From: Flavobacteriales bacterium
GTDB lineage: Bacteria > Bacteroidota > Bacteroidia > Flavobacteriales > Flavobacteriaceae
Reading direction: 5' to 3'
Assembly: GCA_020635875.1 (NCBI GenBank)
Contig: JACJYY010000007.1
Span: 116,996-180,995, forward strand
Length of the DNA stretch: 64,000 nucleotides
The notes under the pieces were generated by a model. The model searched no databases, was not told the origin of the DNA, and saw only the letters and a program-made list of their open reading frames with translations. Shown in pieces: positions 43,241-51,975 of the stretch (the first letter of the stretch is position 1; the number at the start of each line of letters is the position of its first letter). Made by a program: the position numbers and the translations under genes.

Positions 43241-43489
43241 ATGCCTGAGATAAGTAGGTTTTATGGGATTATCATTTATATGTTTTTTAATGACCATAAT
43301 CCACCACATTTTAAAGTTAAATACGGAGAATTTGAAGCTAATATTATAATTGAAAACGGAGGTTTGCTAAATGGCGATTTTCCGATAAGCAAATTAAAAT
43401 TGGTACAAGCTTGGGCAGAGATTCATAAAGATGAATTATTGGAAATGTGGGATACAAAAGATTTTCATAAAATTAATCCGTTACAATAA
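43241..43489 (+). CDS. DUF4160 protein, cassette 2
   Basis: 82 residues, identical in amino-acid sequence to the cassette 1 copy although the DNA differs at several silent positions (for example gggatt for ggaatc early on). Silent-only change suggests purifying selection or repeated gene conversion rather than a very young duplication. It is coupled to DUF2442 by a one-base overlap. Confidence 0.85.
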   Translation: MPEISRFYGIIIYMFFNDHNPPHFKVKYGEFEANIIIENGGLLNGDFPISKLKLVQAWAEIHKDELLEMWDTKDFHKINPLQ

Positions 43490-43764
43490 TGCTTAGAGTT
43501 GAAAAAATACTAAAAATTGAACCCTACAGAATAGTCTGTTTGTTTAACAATGGTATCGAAAAGGCAATAAATGTACTTCCCTTATTAGAAAATCATAAGC
43601 ACCTAAATGGCATTGAACAGTTAAAAGAACCAACTATTTTTGCAAGAGCTAAAGTTGGAGATTTTGGAGAAATAGTTTGGGAGAGCATTATTAGAAATTC
43701 TAAGACCAACGAACGTTGGGATTACGACATTTCTCCTGAGTTTATTTTTTATCAAAAATCTTAG
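43489..43764 (+). CDS. DUF2442 protein, cassette 2
   Basis: 91 residues; it differs from the cassette 1 copy at four places (LL for LI in VLPL, TI for NV in the KEP block, and KV for KI). Same coupling, same end, and the same transition into an RHS frame with no start codon. The function of the DUF4160-DUF2442 pair is unknown. Confidence 0.83.
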   Translation: MLRVEKILKIEPYRIVCLFNNGIEKAINVLPLLENHKHLNGIEQLKEPTIFARAKVGDFGEIVWESIIRNSKTNERWDYDISPEFIFYQKS

Positions 43765-43810
43765 TCTAATAAAAGGCACTAACAATTACACCTATGATGC
43801 TATAGGACGT

Positions 43811-45082
43811 TTGACAGCAAATCAAGGCGAAAACATCCAATACAAATACAACACACAAGGTTTGGTTACAGAGGTACATTACAATAATATCAAGAGAGTA
43901 GCTTTCTTTTATGATGAGCGCGGACAACGGGTCAAAAAAATAAGCTACAATGCAACAGGGACTACCGTTATTAACACAGACTATTACATAAGAGACCTTT
44001 CGGGGAATGTGATGTCTATTTACAACAGCTCTATTGGTAATAATAACACGATATCACAAACAGAACTACCTATTTATGGAGGAAGTCGTTTAGGTGTCTA
44101 TACGCGTAACGGTACTACGCAATATCAAATTACCGATCACTTAGGCAACGTTAGGGCTGTTATCGAAAAAAACACTCAAAACCCTTTAGGTGTTGACCAA
44201 ACAGATTATAGTGATTATTACCCTTTCGGCGAAAAATTGCCTATGCGTAATATGTTCAGCAAATACAGATATGCTTTCCAAGGTCAGGAATTAGACCCTG
44301 AAACTGGGATGGAGGCTTTTCAATTGCGTTTATGGGATGGGAGGATTGGACGTTGGTTAACGACGGATCCATATGGGCAGTATCATAGTCCTTATTTAGG
44401 AATGGGGAATGACCCTGTAAATGGTATTGATCCTGATGGGGGATGGTGGTTTAAAAGGAAAGCGGAAAGAGAACGTCAAAAGGCAATAGATACTGGTTTA
44501 GAAGTAAGTGAAGTACAAGGAAAGTTAGGTAGTTATAGCTTCACCGTTTTCAAAGAAGAACGTGTATTCGATGCGACTACAGGCGAAGTACTATCGGGTG
44601 TTGAAGGAACTTTATATGACTCTGGAAAATGGGTTAATGAAGTGCCTGCGCAAATAACTCAAAAACCTATAACTTGGGTTAATAAGTGGGCTGAATCTGA
44701 AAACGCACTTATAAAAGGCTCATATGATTTTATTGATGGACCTGCTGTTGCTTTTCAATCTATTAATCCATTTGACCAAAAACTGCAACATTTAGATGGG
44801 TCAGGTGTGTCACCTAAAGAAAAGCTAAATGCGGGTGTAGATGCTATTGCTTCTTTATCACCTGCCCCAAAATCTTCTGTTAGTATTATTAAAAAAATGA
44901 ATGCTGCACAATTCTCTAAGTTTTTTAAAGGAACATTTGTGGCTAGAATGTCATCAAAATCGCGTGGATGGGTTAATAGAAAGGTTAATGTAATAACAAC
45001 TAAATATACCAATGAAGCTTTTGTCTTTGAGAAATCAATAGAAGCATCTAAAACAATTCATTCAGAAATAAATAAAGAATAA
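43811..45082 (+). CDS. RHS core C-terminal fragment with toxin-like tip 2
   Basis: About 423 residues from TTG 43811; no ATG is available upstream in frame. Residues 1-210 repeat the RHS core of cassette 1, ending MGNDPVNGIDPDGG. After the junction the tip is unrelated to tip 1: WWFKRKAERERQKAIDTGLE, then WVNKWAESENALIKGSYDF, a helical KEKLNAGVDAIASLSPA, and a basic end with FKGTFVARMSSKSRGWVNR. The last 60 residues, basic with aromatic residues, would be the candidate toxin part. No known domain is recognised. Confidence 0.75.
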   Translation: MTANQGENIQYKYNTQGLVTEVHYNNIKRVAFFYDERGQRVKKISYNATGTTVINTDYYIRDLSGNVMSIYNSSIGNNNTISQTELPIYGGSRLGVYTRNGTTQYQITDHLGNVRAVIEKNTQNPLGVDQTDYSDYYPFGEKLPMRNMFSKYRYAFQGQELDPETGMEAFQLRLWDGRIGRWLTTDPYGQYHSPYLGMGNDPVNGIDPDGGWWFKRKAERERQKAIDTGLEVSEVQGKLGSYSFTVFKEERVFDATTGEVLSGVEGTLYDSGKWVNEVPAQITQKPITWVNKWAESENALIKGSYDFIDGPAVAFQSINPFDQKLQHLDGSGVSPKEKLNAGVDAIASLSPAPKSSVSIIKKMNAAQFSKFFKGTFVARMSSKSRGWVNRKVNVITTKYTNEAFVFEKSIEASKTIHSEINKE

Positions 45083-45085
45083 GAC

Positions 45086-45313
45086 ATGAGGATAGTAATA
45101 ATTTTTTTAAGACACTATGTCTTTTGTTTAGTAGGAGGATGGATAAGGTATTTATTTGAAAATTGTATTTCAAACTTAAAAAAAACTCCAATTACATCTT
45201 ATAAAGCAATTAAAGACTATAATGAAAATCCATCAAATGAGTTTTTAGATATTATTATTGGAGGTGGTGTATTATTATGTTTGGTGTATTTAATAATTGA
45301 AATCACATCTTAA
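45086..45313 (+). CDS. Small membrane protein, putative immunity for RHS tip 2
   Basis: 75 residues with two hydrophobic segments (IVIIFLRHYVFCLVGGWI at the N-terminus and IIIGGGVLLCLVYLIIEI at the C-terminus) and a polar middle. It starts 3 bases after the RHS tip 2 stop, the normal immunity position. The last four bases overlap the convergent AlbA_2-type gene. Role inferred from position only. Confidence 0.5.
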   Translation: MRIVIIFLRHYVFCLVGGWIRYLFENCISNLKKTPITSYKAIKDYNENPSNEFLDIIIGGGVLLCLVYLIIEITS

Positions 45314-46464
45314 TTTTCCCCCCCCACCTCATACTTCAACTTCCGTAAAATACGAAGTGCTCCTTTAACAGAAGGCAATAGCTTGTATGTATCTTGTTCT
45401 TTCAAATAATTATGGAAGCCTTTCAACTCATGCAAAGCTTCTGGGTAATTCTGAATATGACAAATCATCAATGTGGAAGCAATATTATGGGTTGCTTTCA
45501 GTTCCTCTTCATTGAGCTCAGCATTGGATTTAATTTTGGCTAGTAATTCTATACTTTTAGCGTACATACTCTGTAATAGCCTTCTATCATATTGGGGTTT
45601 TTCAAATAGCATCTGACGTTGTATGCTATAATCCCCATTTTCACTAAAGAGTATACTTACTTTTTCGAAAGGAAAAAAATCACGTTTAGGTTTTATTTTG
45701 GCAGAAATATATTCTATAATTTCAAATGCGTCTTCCGTAAAATTAATACTCACTTCATCCAATGCTGAATAAAACAACCTTACCTGTTCGTTAATCAATT
45801 CAATATCTACTCTCGAATAATAAATCCCAGATTTTACACTCTTTTTAACCCCCGCCCAACACAATACAAAAATCTCCTTAAACACAATATACTGAGGATT
45901 CATATCTGGATGGTCTCGATTGACAAAAGCCATTACAGTGTCCAGAGTGTCTTTTATCTTATTGGTCGAACTATTTCTAATGGATTGAACGATAGATTCA
46001 TTCTCTCTTTTGACTTCAAATGAACCTACGACAGGCATAGACATACTACCCATGCGATAATACACAGTGTCTTTAGGAATTAATCCTACTGACTTTTTAA
46101 ATGACGATACTATTTGATTAGGACTAATGGTTACCAAACCCAATACACGATCCTTCGGCAAATTGGGAAAATGAATATTCTCATATAAAATCTTAGGAGG
46201 ATTATCCAGATAAGCATTCACTATATTCTGAATCTTACTGTCGTCAAAAAATTCAACTCCTGTGAGTGCATTATCCTCATCTTCGACCCCTATAATGATA
46301 TACGAATTATTGTAAGGATTAGCATTAGATAAGGCACAAATGTGTTTTAGAAATTTGGATTTTCCTTCTTTTGAATCTAAATCCAGCAAACGTTTCTTGT
46401 CATAAAAACTATTCTCGTTATTATACGCTAGCAGGTTCTTAATTAATAAACGTTTGTTAATCAT
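45310..46464 (-). CDS. AlbA_2/Schlafen-type putative DNA-binding or ATP-binding protein
   Basis: 384 residues. The N-terminal 110 residues have the AlbA_2 pattern: KFLKHICALSNANPYNNSYI, then IIGVEDEDNALTGVEFFDDS and DRVLGLVTI. The YYRMGSMSMPV stretch fits the end of that domain. The C-terminal 250 residues are helical and unknown. Members are linked to transcription control, nucleic acid binding and in some cases defence, with no single established function. It is transcribed right after the aldo/keto reductase gene, two bases apart. Confidence 0.72.
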   Translation of the reverse strand: MINKRLLIKNLLAYNNENSFYDKKRLLDLDSKEGKSKFLKHICALSNANPYNNSYIIIGVEDEDNALTGVEFFDDSKIQNIVNAYLDNPPKILYENIHFPNLPKDRVLGLVTISPNQIVSSFKKSVGLIPKDTVYYRMGSMSMPVVGSFEVKRENESIVQSIRNSSTNKIKDTLDTVMAFVNRDHPDMNPQYIVFKEIFVLCWAGVKKSVKSGIYYSRVDIELINEQVRLFYSALDEVSINFTEDAFEIIEYISAKIKPKRDFFPFEKVSILFSENGDYSIQRQMLFEKPQYDRRLLQSMYAKSIELLAKIKSNAELNEEELKATHNIASTLMICHIQNYPEALHELKGFHNYLKEQDTYKLLPSVKGALRILRKLKYEVGGEN

Positions 46465-46466
46465 AA

Positions 46467-47336
46467 CTATGGCACTTTATGTCCTAGACTTGCTTCCCAC
46501 AGGGCAAACCAGTCTTCCTGCTCTAAATCAGGTATCGGATGAGACGTAATGCGTTTGACTTTTACGATATCGGCCGTTCCCAAAACAGGTTGGATTTGTG
46601 CGGGATGTTTCCTAATCCATGCTAAAAGAATAACATCCGCCTCTACTTTGTATTTTTGGGTCAAGCCCAAAAGCACACTCATAATTCTGTCAGTCTGTGC
46701 AGTTTGTTCTTTGAATACACTTCCTAATGGATTCCATGCCATGGGTTGAATCCGATGCAAACGCATAAAATCCAAAGTCCCATCTAACATAGCTTGATGA
46801 TGCGTAAGTGAAAATTGTATTTGGTTGTAATCTACTTTGAGCTGACTTTCCATCAACTCCATTTGAGAAACTGTAAAATTAGATACTCCAACAGCCTTAA
46901 TCTTACCTTGATTCTGTAATATTTTGACAGCGTAGGCGATCTCTCTTGGATCCATCAACGGACTAGGCCTATGCAACAATAAAACATCCAAATAGTCAGT
47001 TTGCAAGTTGCGAAGCGAATTTTCTACTGAAAAACGAATATGCTCTTCTGTATAATCATAGTGTTTGAGTGAATAATTTCTGTTTTCAGAAGGGTATTTT
47101 ATACCGCATTTAGAGATGAACCGCACTTTCTCTCTGTCCACACCACTTTTTTTAAATGCCTTTCCAAAAGCGGCCTCTGTGGTGTGATTGCCATAAATAT
47201 CTGCATGGTCAAAAACGGTAATACCATTTTGCACATAAGTCTCTATTAACTCACTCATCTGAACACTATTTAGGTCTCTCCCCCATATGCCCCAATTCAT
47301 AGTGCCTGCTACTAACTCAGATTTTATATTTTTCAT
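46467..47336 (-). CDS. Aldo/keto reductase family oxidoreductase
   Basis: 289 residues, (beta/alpha)8 fold. Catalytic tetrad positions are visible in TVFDHADIYGNHTTEAAFGK (Asp and Tyr), RFISKCGIKY (Lys) and DVLLLHRPSPLMDP (His). VGVSNFTVSQMELM and QIQFSLTHHQAM also fit; LGTADIVKVKRI is the NADP-binding end. It reduces an aldehyde or ketone with NADPH; the physiological substrate is not readable. It is upstream of, and probably co-transcribed with, the AlbA_2-type gene. Confidence 0.9.
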   Translation of the reverse strand: MKNIKSELVAGTMNWGIWGRDLNSVQMSELIETYVQNGITVFDHADIYGNHTTEAAFGKAFKKSGVDREKVRFISKCGIKYPSENRNYSLKHYDYTEEHIRFSVENSLRNLQTDYLDVLLLHRPSPLMDPREIAYAVKILQNQGKIKAVGVSNFTVSQMELMESQLKVDYNQIQFSLTHHQAMLDGTLDFMRLHRIQPMAWNPLGSVFKEQTAQTDRIMSVLLGLTQKYKVEADVILLAWIRKHPAQIQPVLGTADIVKVKRITSHPIPDLEQEDWFALWEASLGHKVP

Positions 47337-47513
47337 TTTTTTGTATTAAATTAGGCGGTTGTTTTACTCAAAAATACACTTTTTTAGGTAGGGATAAACA
47401 ACTGCAAACATGAGTTAATATGCTTAACATAAGATTTTAACGAACCGTTAACACAAGATTTAAAAAAAAAATTGTCATTTTGTACGTTAGTCAAAGATTT
47501 AATATAAATACAT

Positions 47514-48515
47514 ATGGAAGAAAATTCTACTATTGACATCAGAGCAATCAATGAAAAGATTGAAAAAGAAAGTGCTTTCATTGATTTATTAACACTAGAA
47601 CTCAACAAAGTAATCGTTGGACAAAAACACATGGTCGAGCGACTGCTTATTGGGTTATTAGGACAAGGTCATATCCTATTGGAAGGTGTTCCTGGATTGG
47701 CCAAAACTTTAGCCATTAACTCTTTGGCAAAAGCCATTGAAGGCAGTTTTAGCCGCATTCAATTTACCCCCGACTTATTACCTGCCGATGTTATTGGTAC
47801 TATGATTTACAACATCAAACAAAATGACTTCTCGATCAAAAAAGGGCCGATTTTTGCCAACTTTGTTTTAGCTGATGAGATTAACCGTGCTCCTGCTAAG
47901 GTACAATCTGCACTACTTGAGGCTATGCAAGAAAAACAAGTAACTATTGGAGACGAAACCTTTTTGTTAGACAAACCCTTTTTAGTTTTGGCTACACAAA
48001 ACCCTGTTGAACAAGAAGGAACTTACCCTTTGCCAGAGGCACAAGTTGACCGCTTCATGTTAAAGACAATAATAGACTACCCAAAAATGGAGGAAGAACG
48101 CATTGTCATGCGCAACAACTTAAAGGGTTCTTTCGAAAAAATCAATCCTGTCGTTTCGGTAGCTCAAATTATTGCTGCTCAACAATCTGTTCGTGAAGTC
48201 TACATGGACGAAAAAATAGAAAAATATATTCTTGACATTATTTTTGCCACTCGTACACCCGAGAAATACAATCTTTCTGACATAAAACCATTAATTAGCT
48301 TTGGCGCTTCTCCGAGGGGAAGTATCAATTTGGCGACAGCTGCAAAATGTTACGCCTTTATTAAAAGAAGAGGTTATGTTATCCCTGAAGACGTGAGGGC
48401 TGTTGTACACGATGTATTACGTCATCGTATCGGCATCACTTATGAAGCCGAAGCCGAAAACATTACCTCCGAAGATTTGATAAATAAGATTGTAAACGAG
48501 ATCGAAGTGCCTTAA
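47514..48515 (+). CDS. MoxR-family AAA ATPase, first gene of the Bat operon
   Basis: 333 residues. Walker A is GVPGLAKTLAINSL, Walker B is FVLADEINRAPAKVQSALLE, followed by MQEKQVTIGDETFLL and ATQNPVEQEGTYPLPEAQVDRFMLK, all signatures of MoxR. MoxR ATPases act as chaperone-like partners of VWA proteins, several of which follow here (DUF58, BatA, BatB). It lies 3 bases before the DUF58 gene. Confidence 0.94.
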   Translation: MEENSTIDIRAINEKIEKESAFIDLLTLELNKVIVGQKHMVERLLIGLLGQGHILLEGVPGLAKTLAINSLAKAIEGSFSRIQFTPDLLPADVIGTMIYNIKQNDFSIKKGPIFANFVLADEINRAPAKVQSALLEAMQEKQVTIGDETFLLDKPFLVLATQNPVEQEGTYPLPEAQVDRFMLKTIIDYPKMEEERIVMRNNLKGSFEKINPVVSVAQIIAAQQSVREVYMDEKIEKYILDIIFATRTPEKYNLSDIKPLISFGASPRGSINLATAAKCYAFIKRRGYVIPEDVRAVVHDVLRHRIGITYEAEAENITSEDLINKIVNEIEVP

Positions 48516-48518
48516 AAA

Positions 48519-49382
48519 ATGGACACCAAGGAGTTACTAAAAAAAGTTCGAAAAATTGAGATAAAAACCCGAAGATTAAGTGATCATATTTTTTCGGGAG
48601 AATATCACACGTCCTTTAAGGGACGCGGAATGACTTTTAGTGAAGTTCGTCAATACCAATACGGCGATGATATCAGAGCTATTGATTGGAATGTAACAGC
48701 GCGTTACAACGAACCTTATGTCAAGGTATTTGAGGAAGAACGAGAATTAACCATGATGTTAATGGTTGACGTTAGTGGTTCAGAGAGTTTTGGCACACAA
48801 AAACACCTCAAAAAGGAAATCGTAACCGAAATTGCAGCGACATTAGCTTTCTCAGCAACTCAAAACAATGATAAAATTGGGCTCATTTTATTTTCGGATC
48901 AAATCGAATTATTCATACCACCTAAAAAAGGGAAGTCTCACGTATTGCGCATCATACGTGAAATGATTGAATATCAACCCAAAAGTACTCGAACAGATAT
49001 TACAGTAGCGTTAGAATTTCTATCCAGTATCCAAAAGAAAAAGGCCATTGTGTTTTTAGTCTCTGATTTTATGACTCAAGACTATGAACATGCCTTAAAA
49101 ATTGCTAGTAAAAAACACGACATTACGGGAATTCGAATTTTTGATAAAAGAGAAGAAGAATTACCCAAACTAGGTTTAGTTCCTATGCTTGACGCCGAGA
49201 CCAATGAACTTAAATTGATCAATACCAATTCCGAAAAGGTGAGAATGGCCTACGGTAAAAACTATCATGCTAAAGTAGCCTATTTTCAGAGTACTTTTAG
49301 CCGATGTGGAGCGGGTACCGTACAATCTCGCGTAGATGAGTCTTATGTGAAAAAATTATTGAGTTATTTTAAATCCAGATGA
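48519..49382 (+). CDS. DUF58 domain protein
   Basis: 287 residues. The DUF58 core reads GRGMTFSEVRQYQYGDDIRA followed by IDWNVTARYNEPYVKVFEEE, then LMVDVSGSESFGTQ, a degenerate VWA metal-binding site (D-x-S-G-S). Its neighbours MoxR and BatA/B fit the typical MoxR-DUF58-VWA complex. Cytoplasmic, with no signal or membrane segment. Its end overlaps the next ATG by 4 bases. Confidence 0.92.
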   Translation: MDTKELLKKVRKIEIKTRRLSDHIFSGEYHTSFKGRGMTFSEVRQYQYGDDIRAIDWNVTARYNEPYVKVFEEERELTMMLMVDVSGSESFGTQKHLKKEIVTEIAATLAFSATQNNDKIGLILFSDQIELFIPPKKGKSHVLRIIREMIEYQPKSTRTDITVALEFLSSIQKKKAIVFLVSDFMTQDYEHALKIASKKHDITGIRIFDKREEELPKLGLVPMLDAETNELKLINTNSEKVRMAYGKNYHAKVAYFQSTFSRCGAGTVQSRVDESYVKKLLSYFKSR

Positions 49383-50974
49383 TGAAAAAAGTATTACACC
49401 TACATTTTTTTATTGCTCTTTTTGGATGCCTCTATGGTCACGCACAAGAGGTTTCAATAACTACTGCTGTTGACACTACAGAAATAAAAATAGGCGAAGA
49501 AATCAAACTAACATTTCAGGCTAAAGTAAAACCAACTTCGAGTGTTCAGTTTACCAACTTGCCTCAATTTGGCCTCTTTGAAGTTATTGAATCCTACCCT
49601 ATAGACACACTAAAAGATACCGATCATTTATTGCTTACAAAAACTTACGGTATCACTCAATTTGACTCCGGATACTACAGAATCCCTCGATTACCCATAG
49701 TAGTAGATGATCAAATTTATTTTTCGGACACATTAGATATTACTGTCAATTCCGTAGCTGTAGATACCCTAAAACAGAAACTGTATGACATCAAACCCAT
49801 CATCAACTCCCATTCTCGAACGGACTGGAAATGGTTATGGTATCTTATTATTATTCCAGGGATCATTGCTGTTATTTATCTGCTAAAAATTTATCGCGCC
49901 AAAAAAAACACGATTGAAAAAGAAGAAGAGTTTGAATCTCCTATTGTTAAAGCCACAACGCTGCTAGAAAGACTTGAACAAAAAGAACTTTGGCAAAAAG
50001 GAGAAGTTAAATCCTACTATATAGAACTGACCGAAATTGTTAGAACCTATATCGAAGACACTGTAGAAATACCGGCAATGGAAAGGACTACATCTGAATT
50101 GATCGAGGCTTTAAAAATTGCGTTTCAAAATAAAAAAATAAACATTTCTAAAGAGACCATAAACGACTTAAATAAAGTTTTGCAAAATGCGGATTTAGTG
50201 AAGTTTGCCAAATCCAAACCTTTAGATTTTGAAATCACTGCAGACCGAAAAAAAACAGAAGAAGTAATTACAACTTTTGACAAAATAATCCCTCCAAAAA
50301 TCGAAGTAGAAGTACTTAAAGAAGAAATAGAAACGGAAAAAACAAAACTTATCACAAGACGCCGATTAATTATTGGTGCCATAACCATGATTTTACTAGT
50401 TTATATTGGTCTTGGTGCTGTGGTATATGTAAAGGGATTTGAAGGATTAAGTGCGCTCTTTGGTCAAAAAAGCACCAAAGAAATTTTGGAATCGGAATGG
50501 TACACCAGCAGTTATGGCTACCCTAGTCTAAAGATTGAAACTCCAGAAATATTGGAACGTAAGCCAATTGATTCGTTAGCATCAATCGGTTTACAAGTAT
50601 TTCAATGGGGAACGCGAGATAATAGTGTTGCGGTTGTTATAAGTTTTTCAAAAACGCCACCTAACGTTGACCTTAATCTAGCTCTTGAGGGATGTTTTAA
50701 AGGTCTTGAATCCAAAGGCGCTCAAGACATCATTATTAACGAAGATAATTTCGTTCTTGGAGAGGAACTCAACGGGAAAAAAGCCTTTGGGTCTATGTCT
50801 CTTCCAGACTCTAGCAAAAAACTTGAATGTGTGAAATATGAGTTGATGTTATTCGAAAATCAACAAACTTTACATCAAATTTTGGTCATTTTTAAAGATA
50901 ATGACACCTATGCAGAACAAATAAAGCAACGCATCTTCAAGTCTCTTGAAGTTGAAAAAGTAAGTGAAAAATGA
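49379..50974 (+). CDS. BatD-related membrane protein (extra Bat-operon subunit)
   Basis: 531 residues. Signal peptide (VLHLHFFIALFGCLYGHA), a periplasmic beta domain (VDTTEIKIGEEIKLTFQAKV), a membrane segment at about 152-168 (WLWYLIIIPGIIAVIYLLKI), a cytoplasmic helical part with EIVRTYIEDTVEIPAMERTT (typical of BatD and DUF4381-like proteins), and a second membrane segment near residue 335 (LIIGAITMILLVYIGLGAVV) with a C-terminal globular part. Together with the later BatD it gives two BatD-like subunits per operon. Exact role unknown. It overlaps DUF58 and BatA by 4 bases each. Confidence 0.72.
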   Translation: MMKKVLHLHFFIALFGCLYGHAQEVSITTAVDTTEIKIGEEIKLTFQAKVKPTSSVQFTNLPQFGLFEVIESYPIDTLKDTDHLLLTKTYGITQFDSGYYRIPRLPIVVDDQIYFSDTLDITVNSVAVDTLKQKLYDIKPIINSHSRTDWKWLWYLIIIPGIIAVIYLLKIYRAKKNTIEKEEEFESPIVKATTLLERLEQKELWQKGEVKSYYIELTEIVRTYIEDTVEIPAMERTTSELIEALKIAFQNKKINISKETINDLNKVLQNADLVKFAKSKPLDFEITADRKKTEEVITTFDKIIPPKIEVEVLKEEIETEKTKLITRRRLIIGAITMILLVYIGLGAVVYVKGFEGLSALFGQKSTKEILESEWYTSSYGYPSLKIETPEILERKPIDSLASIGLQVFQWGTRDNSVAVVISFSKTPPNVDLNLALEGCFKGLESKGAQDIIINEDNFVLGEELNGKKAFGSMSLPDSSKKLECVKYELMLFENQQTLHQILVIFKDNDTYAEQIKQRIFKSLEVEKVSEK

Positions 50975-51975
50975 TGGACTCAATAACCTTTTTGCATCCC
51001 GAATTCTTCTGGCTCTTTTTATTGTTGCCACTACCTATTTTGTGGAAATTTTGGAACACTCAAAACAAACGCAACACCCTAAAAATAAGCTCACTAGAAG
51101 GAGTTAAAGATGTCACCAGCATCATGACACGTATCAATCCTTTGTTGTTTGGTATACGAATTATTGCCTTGTCAGCACTCATCGTTGCGTTGGCACGGCC
51201 TCAAACCGTTGAGACCAGTAGCAGCTCAAAGAAAAACCGAGGCATCGATATTGTTATGGCCATTGATGTTTCGGCCAGTATGTTAGCCAAAGACCTTAAA
51301 CCTAATCGAATAGAAGCACTAAAAAAAGTAGCTTCCAACTTTGTGCAAGATCGGGTAAATGACCGCATCGGTATAGTCGTGTACGCGGCAGAAAGTTACA
51401 CTCGTACTCCCATCACAAGTGATAAAAATATCGTGCAAGATGCCATTCGTTCCATTGAGTACAATAATGTCTTACAAGACGGAACGGGAATTGGCATGGG
51501 ACTAGCCACCTCCATCAATCGTTTGAAGGAAAGTACCGCCAAGAGCCGCATCATCATACTATTAACAGACGGGGTAAACAATTCTGGATTCCTAGAACCG
51601 GATGCTGCCGCAGAATTAGCCAAAGAATACGGTATCAAGGTTTACACTATCGGAATCGGAACAAATGGTTTTGCAGACTTCCCTTATGCAATTGACCAAC
51701 AAGGTAATTTCTTATTTAAGACTATGCCTGTAGAAATTGACGAAGAGCTTATGAAAAGCATTGCCAAAACAACATCGGGTAAGTATTTCAGAGCCACCGA
51801 TAACGAAAAATTAAGAGCAATTTATGACGAAATTAACCAACTAGAAACAACAGAAATTAAAGAAAAGAAGTACTTTCGATACAACGAAAAATACAGACCT
51901 TTTGTGCTTTTGGCAGGACTGTTATTCATGATCGAAATTCTATTAAAACAAACGTTATTTAAAAGTTTTATATAA
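50971..51975 (+). CDS. batA: VWA domain protein BatA
   Basis: 334 residues. Two N-terminal membrane segments (FFWLFLLLPLPILWKFW and PLLFGIRIIALSALIVALA), then a VWA domain with a full MIDAS: IVMAIDVSASMLAKDL, GTGIGMGLATSINRL, and ILLTDGVNNSGF. A further membrane segment near the end (FVLLAGLLFMIEILL). Bat proteins were first linked to aerotolerance in Bacteroides. The stop overlaps the batB start by one base. Confidence 0.93.
   Translation: MMDSITFLHPEFFWLFLLLPLPILWKFWNTQNKRNTLKISSLEGVKDVTSIMTRINPLLFGIRIIALSALIVALARPQTVETSSSSKKNRGIDIVMAIDVSASMLAKDLKPNRIEALKKVASNFVQDRVNDRIGIVVYAAESYTRTPITSDKNIVQDAIRSIEYNNVLQDGTGIGMGLATSINRLKESTAKSRIIILLTDGVNNSGFLEPDAAAELAKEYGIKVYTIGIGTNGFADFPYAIDQQGNFLFKTMPVEIDEELMKSIAKTTSGKYFRATDNEKLRAIYDEINQLETTEIKEKKYFRYNEKYRPFVLLAGLLFMIEILLKQTLFKSFI

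Larger units (their letters stand above)
43142..44443 (+). repeat. Long direct repeat, copy B (cassette 2)
   Basis: Second copy of the palindrome-DUF4160-DUF2442-RHS core unit, ending at the same PDG junction. The two copies lie about 3.7 kb apart in the same orientation, so recombination between them could delete the tip and immunity genes in between. Confidence 0.9.

Noticed and set aside
39410..45313. A phage or integrative-element origin for the RHS cassettes
   Set aside because: No integrase, attachment repeat, tRNA target or phage gene is near; the repeats and the tips are enough to explain the locus by recombination.
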